64,000 bases of DNA from Capra hircus. Its lineage: Eukaryota; Chordata; Mammalia; Artiodactyla; Bovidae. Where the stretch lies: contig NC_030811.1 in assembly GCF_001704415.2 (NCBI RefSeq), positions 79,936,069 to 80,000,068 on the forward strand, in the 5' to 3' direction. Below are positions 26,201 to 38,800 of the stretch, one piece after another (the first letter of the stretch is position 1; the number at the start of each line of letters is the position of its first letter). The position numbers were made by a program, and so were the translations under genes. The notes below the pieces were generated by a model. The model ran no database searches. It was not told the DNA's origin and saw nothing but the letters and a program-made list of their open reading frames with translations.

Positions 26201-29200
26201 CTAAAAAATGGATGGGATTAGGTGACCCTAACTCTAACATCTGATAATTCAATGCATACATTTCAGTTTTGTATTTCCACTTTCCCAGTTGAAAAAAAAA
26301 ATCTACAAATGAACTATTAAGGAAAAATGATTCATAGCCTTCAGGAGAAAAAAAACCATGATATGCTTATACTGTGTTTTGATATTCAATGTATAAGTAT
26401 TAGAATGAATAAATTTTCTGTCCTTCCGGGTATATTCTACCACAATTCCTTTTCAATTCTGTAAATACTTAGAAGTTCCTTTAATTAAGAACATTTAATA
26501 AGATATGTGCCTTGGAGTCATGATAAACAATTGTTATTAGTCTTTAAGATTCTTACAATGTAAAAATAATAATGTATATGTCCATGTGCTTCCTTGAAAT
26601 GGGAAGTAACATCTAATTCTTCTTTAGGACTGATTTCAGCTTCAACATCCTCACAACATCTTTACATTTAAACAAGCCATAATACTTTTTCCATACATAA
26701 TTTTGTCTTTATTTTGGGCTTACTATAGAAATAAGATGTCAAGATACAATTGAGCATTTTTAAAGGAAAATTGGTTGTAAAACGTAAGAGGGTCTCACTC
26801 GCTGCAGCAGCTCCAATGTACACCATGTAAAATGATTGTGACAGCATGAAAAATGAAAATACTTCCAGTTATCACTAGATTTTTCTCATTTCTGTTTTTC
26901 CTCCTCAGTTCAACTTGCTGAGGGTAGAAAAGTTAATATTCAACCTGGTAAGAGCTTTTTGGATAGGTTTAATAAAATTTGCTTAATAAATTGTTACAAA
27001 CTATTGCAGTATTGAAATAAGATCACTCTAAACCTTGCCAGTGGTTGGCCTTACAATCAGCAGACATGTGTACAATATTACACACTGATTCTCTTTGTAA
27101 AAGATCGACCAGAAGAGACTGCCACCCATCACGTGTTGAAAACACTTGTGTTTCATGCGGCAGGTTGCAGAAGTTCTCACATGCAAGTACTTGAGCTTAG
27201 TCCTTTCATTGACTAATAAAGGTTTGCAGCTCCCACAAGTGCCCTTATTGACTACAAAGAAGTAACCCAAACTTGTTTTCTTTTTCACAGGAATCTGTCC
27301 TTGAAGAAGGTACAATTGCTTTTAAAAATTGGGTTAAAGCAGGTGCTAATGTTTACAGACAGTTTTGGATATTTGATGTGCAGAATCCAGACGAAGTGGC
27401 ACTTAATAGCAGCAAAATTAAAGTTAAGCAAAGAGGTCCTTACACGTACAGGTGAGTCCCCAAAATACGTGGCACTCTTTCCTTGAAGACAGGTATTTCT
27501 GAAAAAGCTTCCACTTGACAAATGTCACTGTATTAAAATGTATTTATTACTTTCTTGCCATTAACATACACTGAAATATTTGTTTCTGCCTATATATTAA
27601 TAAAACCCTAATCTAAGGATTTAATGAGTAAAAGAAATACAGATTTTATTATGAATTTACCAGCATCAATTAACTGCTCTATATTTAAGAAGTTACCAGT
27701 GTTTTACCCTTGTGGCATTTGTTCTCAACTCTAGCAGCATCTGCAGGTCAATTCCAAACTCCCAGCCTATCCACACTGCTGTATTTAAAATAGATAACAA
27801 ACAAGGACCTACCATATAGCACAGGTAACTCGGCTCAATGTTACGTAATAACCTACATGGGGAAGGGATTTGAAAAAAGAATAGATACGTATAGAAGTGT
27901 ATATATTATATATATGTGTGTGTGTGTCTGTACATATGTAACTGAATCACTGCTGTAAAACTGAAACTAGCACCACACTGTAATCAATTAGACTATATAA
28001 AATAAATATTAAAAAAGTAAAACAGAAAATTTAAAAAAACAGCTCTAACATATGCGAGCTAAATTTTTTAAATCGATCAAAAATTTAACAACCAGAGTAT
28101 TTTAAAATCCTCAAACTTAAAATGTAGGTTCTATGAGTGGTTCTCAAACTGTGGTTTCTGGACCAGCAACATCAACATCACCTGGGAATTAGGTAGAAAT
28201 GCAATATCTCAGGCCGCACCTTAGACCAAATGTATCAGATATACTTGGTTATGAGCCTAGTAATGAGTTTGACAAATATTCTGGGGATTTCAATACATAC
28301 TCAAATTTGAGAATCACAGCATTAAACTGATTTTACATAACTACAATACTTGCAAAGGATTTCTATTTAAACTATTTTCCAGGTCTTAAGGGTACTTTTA
28401 TTCAGTTAGTAGTTTCATTTTGTACAGTACTGAGACTGAATAAGCTGTACCTTTATTTTCCATGCCTTAACAGTTTAACACACTTTTGAAAAGAATCTTA
28501 GGTATCAGCACTAATGGGAAATAATTTGCCAGAAAGTTTCATCCTATAAATTTAAAAAACTCATTCCAGGAGCTGTGAAATGATTTACCATGTTCACACA
28601 GACCTAGGAACTGGCAACTAAGATTTTTGTGTACCTTTTCTTCTATCTAAATTACAAGACTGTGACTTTTCTAACTATGAAAGTAAGAAAAGAGACTAAA
28701 CTTAGCAAGGATTAGGATTTTAGTTTACTGACTAGGGATCAAACCTGTGCTCCCCTGAAGTAGAATTGCTAAGTGCTAACCAAAGGACTTTCAGGGAATT
28801 CCCTGTATTCTAATTTTTAAACCAAAAACTGAGTGATTATCTTCTCTTTCTAAAAGTACATTCTAAACACAGGCCTCAGTTTAAAGGATTTTTCTCTTGG
28901 TGAGCGCCATATACTGGTTCAGTGTTGCAAGTACAACTAAGTAAAACTAGAATTTGGTCACAATTGTTTTACTATCATCTCAATTATTAGGACACATAAA
29001 TATTCCTGAAAATCGGAGCACTTTAATTTTAGATGTTAATAATAGATAATCTAAATTTAAAATACAACTATCTAAGAGAAAGAAAACAGTAATTGACTGA
29101 TAATAGATTGTCCTGGATGCTGCTTCAGATTTTTATATTATTTGCATGTTTACAGGACTCGGAGAAAAGTAAATGATAAAATCTTGAAGAAATTATATTA

Positions 29201-32200
29201 ACAGTAAAATGTATTTCTATCTTTTCTGAGTCCTTTTTTGAGATAATGTAAAACATTAATTATTTGTTCAAAAAGTTTTTGTTGAAAACTTACCAAGTAC
29301 CAGGCACTGTGGTTGGGGATAAAAAACACTCATAATACCTACCTTACATGAATTTTACATTTTTATTATGCCTGATTGAAATGTGTGATTTTTTTATTTG
29401 TTATATTTTAAACATTTCAGTCCCATGATTTTGTTTCAGTCTTTATCTTAGATAATAATAGATACCTATTTTAACCTCAAATAATAGACAGTTAAATATA
29501 GGACAGTGCAATGTATACCTTATTTCATCTCAGTAAATATCTTGTTAATTGCAAAAGATTTTGTTTCCATAATAACAACCCTTCACCACATTCCTAAAAA
29601 AAGTGGTTGGTACTTTGCCTAGAGATGTTAGAGCCAGGAGCTCAGAACTAATAAATATACAATATATGAGGAAGGGATGGAGGGAAATTGACCTGTAAAG
29701 TGGAAATTATATTTCATTAGATACCTTTAGTTTTCATTAAAATGCTGGAAATTATGAAAAAGTCGGTGCAGGAAAGTCTGTTCACTATGAACAGACTATC
29801 TAATAAGGAAACGTGCTCTTACTGTCCCTTCCTTCAACTTCTCTACTGTCTCCTCCTGACCTCAGGATAAAAAACTAAACATTTGAGTATGGGGTACAAC
29901 CTTTTATGTTTCAGGTCTTGTTTACTTTAGTAATCTTATTTCCACCACTCTCCTTACTCTGACTCTGTAAACCAAATATACTGAAACATCTGCATGTGCA
30001 AAATTACACCATGTCCTTACGTCTCATACATGCTATTTTCAACACTATTTTGCTTAACTACACTTCTATTTGTCCCTCAGTCTACTTATGTGGAATTGTA
30101 TCCTGTCCATTATCCCCACCATAATCATGCCTAGCCTGGGTCTGTACCTGTTCTGTGTTTTCCCACAGAGTCTATGTAAACTCCTATAATAACACACATC
30201 CTTTCTTCCCTGCTGTGCACAACTAAGACACCTCTCCCCGGCCTTCTCTAATTTGCAAGACTCAGCATCTGGCATATATATCTTTTTAACTTACTTGTTT
30301 AGCCTAATTTCTGACCATCTACATACTCAAAAAATTTATTTACTGCATGAATGAATGGCATTTGTGACAATGATTTTTCTGAATTTTCTTTTTACTTCTG
30401 TTTTTCAGAGTCCGTTATCTAGCCAAGGATATTATAACCCAAGACTCTAAGACCCACACAGTTTCTTTCCTACGGCCCAAAGGTGCCATTTTTGAACCCT
30501 CGCTATCAGTTGGAACAGAGAATGACACATTCACTGTTCTCAACCTGGCTGTAGCAGTGAGTAGACAACAATATTATTGATTGTGTAATGCTTTAGAATC
30601 CTCTGTAATTAATTTCATGATTAGAACTATCATCAGATATCATTTGTAATTTTGATGAAAATGTATTTTTATGACATTTTGAATTACAATCATCTGGAAA
30701 TATGACAAGATCATAGAATAATCAACTAAATTGAGAGAACCATTTAAAGTGTATCATTTTAAAAAGTAGGATTTAACTGAAAGTCTTCTTCCTGTGGCTC
30801 ATGCCAAGACAGAAATGTAATAGAAGAAACATTACACTTTTAATCTTGCAAAGATTTGGCAGTAATTTTAGAGATACAATTAAAAGTTTTATTAAACTTA
30901 GATGTACTATTTATCCATTTCTTGTAAAAAATCAATACTGCAACTGGTGTCTTACACTGTGCTTTTTTTTTTTTATAGGCTACACCCCATCTCTATCCAA
31001 GCACATTTGTTCAGATAATACTCAATGTACTTATCAAAAACTCAAACTCTTTTATGTTTCAAAAGAGAACTCTAAAGGAACTATTGTGGGGCTATAAGGA
31101 TCCATTCTTGAGTTTGGTTCCATACTCTATTCCTACCACAGTTGGTGTGTTTTACCCTGTGAGTAACAAATATGAACATCAATACTGCTAGACTCTAACT
31201 ATATAAATATAATGGCATTGGCAATTCATAATTTTATCATTTAGTATGTTAACCCTATTTATGATCTGGGAATACATAACTGTAAGTTTTTAAAATCTCT
31301 ATTCACATGGATTTAGCTTTCCTAGTAGGGAAAATTAACTTATCTGCATGAAACAAATTAATTTTTCACAATTAAATTTAAAATTAAGAAACCCACATCT
31401 AATCAAGTTTCTACTCCGATAAATATACAGCTGTCTAAAATTAGATTGCAAGCTGCTAAGTCTTTGAGCAATCTTTCGGCTTTGACTTCCCATCTTAAAA
31501 AATCAAGGGTAATGCCACATTTTAATTTATTTCTGTTGAATATATTCATCATGTCATTCTTCCTCCTCTAGATGTCTTACAAATTTGTTTAAATGAATAT
31601 TTAAAACTTAGCCAAAATTGAGCACAATGAGCCTGATATATCAGCAATGTCATATTTTCATAGAATTATTAATAGCTGATTAGTAATCTACTAAAGTGAT
31701 GAAATGACAGTATGGAAATTAAGAAAAAATGTGAATTTGGTGATGAACTTAGTTGTTCCTTAATGTTTTGAGTTATAAATAGGCTAATCTGACTACTGAA
31801 TTGAAATTTTGACTATGATGACGCTTGTCACTATACAAAAGTTATAGTCTCCAGTTCATCATTGCTATTTTACTACAGTTTTTAGAAATGCAAGGTTATA
31901 TATATTAAGAAAGCATTAAGAGATAATAAATTCAGTTACTAGTATTTAACTCAAAGACTTTCAATTTTTTCCTTGGCTAATCCTGTTTTTAATCCTGTGT
32001 ATCCAATCTTTAAGTCAAGAGGGCCTTAGGAAGCACTGCTGTTAATAAAGCTAGTGGATGTGATGGATGTCAGCAGAACTATTCAAAACCCTAAAGGATG
32101 GTGCCATCAAGATGTTGCATTTAATATGTCAGCAAATCTGGAAGGCCTCGCAGTGGCCAAAGTGTTGGAAAAGGTCAATCCTCATCCCAATTCCCAAGAA

Positions 32201-35200
32201 GGAGCTAACTGAAGAATGTGCTAACTATCAGACTACTGCACTCATCTCCCATGCTAGTAAGGTCATGCTTAAAATCTTTCATGCTAGGCTTCAGAATTAT
32301 GTGAACCAAGAACTTCCAGATGTCCAAGCTAGGTTTAGAAAAAGAAGGGAACCAGAGATCAAATTGCCAACACTCACTGGAACCTAGAGAAAGCTAGGGA
32401 ATTCCAGAAAAACATCTTCTTCTGCTTCACTGACTGTGCTATAGCCTTTGACTGTGTGGATCACAATATCTTACCTGTCCTGAGAAACCTGGATGGGGGT
32501 CAAGAAGCAAGTCAGATCCCTGTATAAAACAACTGATTGGTTTAAGATTGAAAAAGGAGTATAATGGGGCTGTCTGCCATTACCCTGTTTGTTTAACCTA
32601 TTTACTGAATACATCATGAGAAATCCCAGGCTGGATTCCACAAGCTGGAATCAAGATAGGAGGGAGAAACATCAACATCCTCAGATATGTGGAAGATACC
32701 ACTCTAAATGGCAGAAAGTGAAGAGGAACTAAGACCCTTTTGATGAGGTTGAAAGAGTCGGCTTAACTAAATATTAAAAAAAACTAAGATCGTGACATCC
32801 AGCTCCATTCCTCCATGGCAATAGAAGGGGGAAAAGTGGAAGTAGTGACAGATTTCCTTTTCTTGGACTCTGAAATCAATGCAGACAGTGACTGCAGCCA
32901 TGAAATCAGAGGTGATTGCTTCTTGGCAGGAACGCTATGACAAACATAGACAGTGTGTTGAAAAGCAGAGACACTACTCTTCTGACAAAGGTCTGTATAG
33001 TCAAGGCTATAATCTTCCCAGTAGTCATGTACAGTTGTGAGAGCTGGATTGTAAAGGCGGCAGAATGCCAAAGAATTGATGCCTTTGAACTGTGGTGCTA
33101 GAGAAGACTCCTGAAAGTCCTTTGAACAGCAAAGAGATCAAACCAACCAATCTTAAGGGAAATCAACCCTGAATACTCTTTGGAAGGATGGATGCTGAAG
33201 CTGAAATTCCAATATTTTGGTCATCTGATGCAAACAGCTGACTCATTGGAAAAGTCCCTGATGCTGGGAACAGTTGAAGGAAGAAGGAGAAGAGGGCATC
33301 AGAGGATGAGATGGTTGGATGGCATCACCAATGCAATGGATGAACTTGGGCAAACTTTGGGAGATGAGTGAGGGATAAGGAGGCCTGGCGTGCTGCAATC
33401 CATGGGGTCACAAAGGGTTGGACACAATTGGGTGACTAAACAACAACAATTTTATCTTTGTGTGCTTGCATGCGTGCTAAGTCACTTCTGTCATGTTTGA
33501 CTTTGTGACCCCATGGACTGTAGCCCACCAGGCTCCTCTGTCCATGGGATTCTCCAGACAAGAATACTGGAGTGGGTTGCCATTCCCTTCGCCAGGGGAT
33601 CTTCCTGACCCAGGGGTCAAACCCACCTCTCATTACATCTCATGCATTGGCAGGCAGGTTCTTTACCACTAGTGCCACCTGGGAAGACCATCTAATCTTT
33701 CAGTTCAGTTGCTCAGTCGTGTCCGACTCTTTGTGACCCCATGAATCACAGCACGCCAGGCCTCCCTGTCTATCACCAACTCCTGGAGTTCACTCAAACT
33801 CATGTCCATCGAGTGGGTGATGCCATACAGCCATCTCATTCTCTGTCGTCACCTTCTCCTTCTGCCCTCAATCCTTCCCAGCATCAGAGTCTTTTCCATG
33901 AGTCAACTCTTCACATGAGGTGGCCAAAGTATTGGAGTTTCAGCTTTAGCATCAGTCCTTCCAAAGAACACCCAAGGACTGATCTTTAGAATGGACTGGT
34001 TGGATCTCCTTGCAGCCCAAGGGACTCTCAAGAGTCTTCTCCAACACCACAGTTCAAAAGCATCAATTCTTCAACACTCAGCTTTCTTCACAGTCCAACT
34101 CTCACATCCACACATGACCACTGGAAAAACCATAGCCTTGACTAGACGGACCTTTGTTGGCAAAGTAATGTCTCTGCTCTTGAATATGCTATCTCGGTTG
34201 GTCATAACTTTCCTTCCAAGGAGTAAGCGTCTTTTGATTTCATGGCTGCAGTCACCATCTGCAGTGATTTTGGAGCCCCCAAAAATAAAGTCTGACACTA
34301 TTTCCACTGTTTCTCCATCTATTTCCCATGAAGTGATGGGACCAGATGCCATGCTTCATTTTCTGAATGTTGAGCTTTAAGCCAACTTTGTCACTCTCCT
34401 TTCACTTTCATCAAGAGGCTTTTTAGTTCCTCTTCACTTTCTGCCATAAGGGTGGTGTCATCTGCATATCTGAGGTTATTGATGTTTCTCCAGGCAATCT
34501 TGACTCCAGCTTATGCTTCTTTCAGCCCAGCGTTTCTCATGATGTACTCTGCACATAAGTTAAATACACAGGGTGACAATATGCAGCCTTGACGTACTCC
34601 TTTTTCTATTTGGAACCAATCTGTTGTTCCATGTCCAGTTTTAACTTGCTTCCTGACCTGCATACAGGTTTCTCAAGAGGCAGGTCAGGTGATCTGGTAT
34701 TCCCATCACTCTCAGAATTTTCCACAGTTTATTGTGATCCACACAATAAAGGCTTTGGCATAGTCAATAAAGCAGAAATAGATGTTTTTCTGGAACTCTC
34801 TTGCGTTTTCCATAATCCAGCAGATGTTGGCAATTGGAAGTTCACGGTTCACGTAATACTGTAGCATGGCTTGGAGAATTTTAAGCATTACTTTTATAGC
34901 ATGTGAGATGAGTGCAATTGTGCGGTAGTTTGAGCATTCTTTGGCATTGCCTTTCTTTGGGATTGGAATGAAAACTGACCTTTTCCAGTCCTGTGGCCAC
35001 TGCTGAGGTTTCCAAATTTGCTGGCATATTGAGTGCAGCACTTTCACAGCATCATCTTTCAGGATTTGAAATAGCTCAACTGGAATTTCATCACCTTCAC
35101 TAGCTTTGTTCGTAGTAATGCTTTCTAAGGCCCACTTGACTTCACATTCCAGGATGTCTGGCTCTAGGTGAGTGATCATACCATCGTGATTTTTAGTAAC

Positions 35201-35767
35201 CACTTTCAAAGATCATAACAGAGAAAATTTCTAGAAATATGACATGGTCTCATAGGATTTGTTCCCTATCCCCTCACCTCAATATAACAGGACTAGTGAT
35301 CAAAATGGCCTTTCTGGCTTAATTATAACAAAGAATAGAATTACAACAAACTACTACACAATTGCAGTCATCTCACATGCTAGTAAATAGTGGAGTTGGA
35401 TCATGTCAGCTTCTGATATGTTTTCTTCCTTTGTCTCAGCATCTAGCACTTGTTTCTAGGCACCTTCTATATCTTGTTTTTATAAAAATACTAAAAATCA
35501 GTAATTATGAAAATTTATTTGCTTATATATTTCAAATCACACAAAATAGTTGTGAACAACTAATGTCTGAGAAATGCAAAATTGAGTTAATTACATATTT
35601 TATAATTTGGAAAGCATGGCTTGTTTTAGAAGTAATTTTTTCTTGTATGAATCTCTTCAGTACAACAATACTACAGATGGAGTTTATAAAGTTTTCAGTG
35701 GAAAAGATGACATAAGCAAAGTTGCCAGAATTGACACATATAAAGGCAAAAAGTAAGTATTCAAGCA

Positions 35768-35818
<51 letters not shown>

Positions 35819-38800
35819 ACTAGGATACTCTAAGGCAGACGAGAAACTTATTTACCAACTGGTAAGGCACAGGCATCAACCTATGGAACAGAGCTGCCTA
35901 TATCTCAGCCCTAGAAACTCCTGGTCTATCAGGCATTAAACCTTTAGTTGTGACAACTGATCACACTAGTGCATAGGTGCTGAGCATCAGCCCCACTGGA
36001 GGATTAATCTTGATGAACAAGTTTTCTTACATAAAGAAATCTAAAGGGACTATTTCCATCTCTGCTGCATAACTGGTATTATCATATACCATAAAATTAC
36101 ATAACTGCAAATGAAAAGGAAGAAAATCAATATGTCAACTCATCATTTTAGCATCCAGTATATCTTACTGATGTTCTATTTTTGGAGTTGGTGATGGACA
36201 GGGAGGCCTGGCGTGCTGCGATTTATGGGGTCGCAAAGAGTCGGACACGACTGAGCGACTGAACTGAGCATGAAATATAAACACTGCTCATTCCCAGGAC
36301 ATGACAAAGTATGTCTGTAAATATGGCAGCTTAATGAATCCATGCCAATGCTTTCATGACTTTCTCTTTCAAAATTTTCTCAAAATGATTTTATTGATAA
36401 CTCAGCTTTTTAAAATATTTATCAACACAAAATGGAATTATTATTTCCTTTTCTAAAACTGACATATTAAACTTGAAAAATAAAAAGCACACCTCCTGTG
36501 AAGTAGTAATAGAATGAGATACATTCATACAGCCATGATTTCCTACTTTTCCCTAACTCCTGCCTATTTATCTGGAGTACACCTAATTCATCGTGTCTAA
36601 AACAGGAAGAACCTCAATAAATATCAAGGGAGACAGAAGTTTCTCTTCAAAGTTAAAATTAGTTTTAGATCAGTGATTTCCTGACAAAGAATAAAGTGAT
36701 CAAAATCAAAAGAGATGAAATATTTTTATAGATTAATCATTATGTGACACTGAGTTATCTAAAAAATTGCATAAAACTGTTAAATACTCATGTAATCCTT
36801 TTCCTTCTACAGAGACCTAATCACACTTTTTTTTTAATATAAAAGTCTAATGGAGGGAAAAAAATATTTCTAAATGCTCATTTTAGGGGAATCACATCGG
36901 TGTCTGTATATAGAGGAAATGAGCATTGCTTCCATTTCAATATTAGAGAGAGGTTTTGAGGAGAATTACTAAGTACTCCTAATTGGAGTAAGAACTTCAC
37001 AAGAGTTTGAGATTAGGACAAGGTTACTTTAACCATGGCAAGACCATGGTTACTTGACCATGGCAAGACTAAACATGGCAGACTGAGCAGCTTATTCTGT
37101 TTAAAAAAGAAGCAACGACTTGCCTTGACATCTTACTGGATGATATGTTAGGAGTGTGAAAAACTCATTTCCTATCACCAAAAAGTGTCTGAGTATGCAG
37201 AGAAACTATCACCACTATTGTTTTCATTGTTTCCATATATAAATAAATATTTTATATATATATATATATAAAATTTATGCAGGTACCAGAGTATAAATTA
37301 ATAAACTTTGCCCTATTTAAATGCCAGTTCATGCAAGAGTTAAAAGAAGTGGAAAGTATAAATTGATTATCCATGTTTCTAATCTCTATTGATCCAATAT
37401 CTGCTTCTCTTTCTTTTCTCCTCTACACTCCCTTCTTATCCTTCACACTGAGTTTATATCAGTTAACCATTTAATATCTTCATCCTATTCAGTGTGAATA
37501 AAACATACTATCAAATAATCCATTTCTCCCTAGGTGGGGAACTTTCTCCTAAAAGGTCAAAATTTTGGACAAGTATTTCTCAATTTTCTTTTTGCAGAAC
37601 TGTTTCTGTTCCATGTGGTTTCTAATTAACGACATTTGGCAGTTTTTGTTTTATAATCTGGTCACTTAATTGCTTCAGGCACTTCCTTTATCTCAACAAG
37701 ATTCAGACTTCAAGCAAAACATAGACCAAATGGCTTAAAACATTTCTTAAACTTAGCATTTGTCACATACAGGCTAATCAATAGTTATTATTTTAGCAGA
37801 CTTACTGAATCATAATAGAAAAAGTGATGTGAGAAAGGTGCTCTTCAAATGATCATTTTCTTTTTTCCTTTTTATTCCTAAGGCATCTCTCCTATTGGCC
37901 AAGTTATTGTGGAATGATTAATGGTACAGGTAAGAGCATATGAAAGTGAAAAAGAAAGTGTTAATCACTTAGTCCAGTCCAACTCTTTGCAACCCCATGG
38001 ACTGCAACCTCTGTCCAAAGAATTTTCCAGGCATGAATACTGGAATGGGTAACCATTCCCTTCTACAGGGGATATCCTTGACCCAGAGATTGAATCCAGT
38101 CGCCTACATCACAGGCAGATTCTTTACTGTCTGAGCCACCAGGGAAGCCCAAAAGAGCATATGGTTTGTGGTAATAATCACAGTGAAACCAACTGCTATT
38201 TCCCCAAAATCCACTTCCATATTTACAATATTCTTGGAGTTGAGGGTATGCATTTACATATCTCTGTATCCCTACAACGTAATTCAGAGTCTCTATTTTT
38301 ATGTAGGCTTAGTAAATATATGTGTAATGTGATGAAATTTCTCAAAATTAGCCACCAAGGATGAGCCTTTACTGCATTCCGGGGAAATGTTTGTTTTGTA
38401 CACGTAACGAACTCCTTCCTGACCACAGAAGTAAAACATTAGAGAGGTTTAGAGTAGTGATTACACCTTTGTAAATACTGTATAGATAATCACTTAAACC
38501 TGAAAGAATTAAAATATCAACATAATTTAAAAAGGTAAGTTATGCCTCCAAGGATTTCAAGCTGAAGTAGAATCAGTGAACTTTTAAGCAGAGCTCTATT
38601 TTGAATAAGATGGTCAGAAAGAGAGAGAAAAGAACAACAACAACAAAAATAAGGTTACCGGTAACCTAACAATGAGAAATGTATGCAAAAGTGAACATTC
38701 TGAATTAGAGTTAGGAAAAAGTACTACGTACTTAGATTTAGAGTATGGTTCAGTTCAATTCAGTCGCTCAGTCATGTCTGACTCTTTGCGACTCCATGAA

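Noticed and set aside
35771..35816. TG tract as a CRISPR-like or structured array
   Set aside because: Plain dinucleotide microsatellite.
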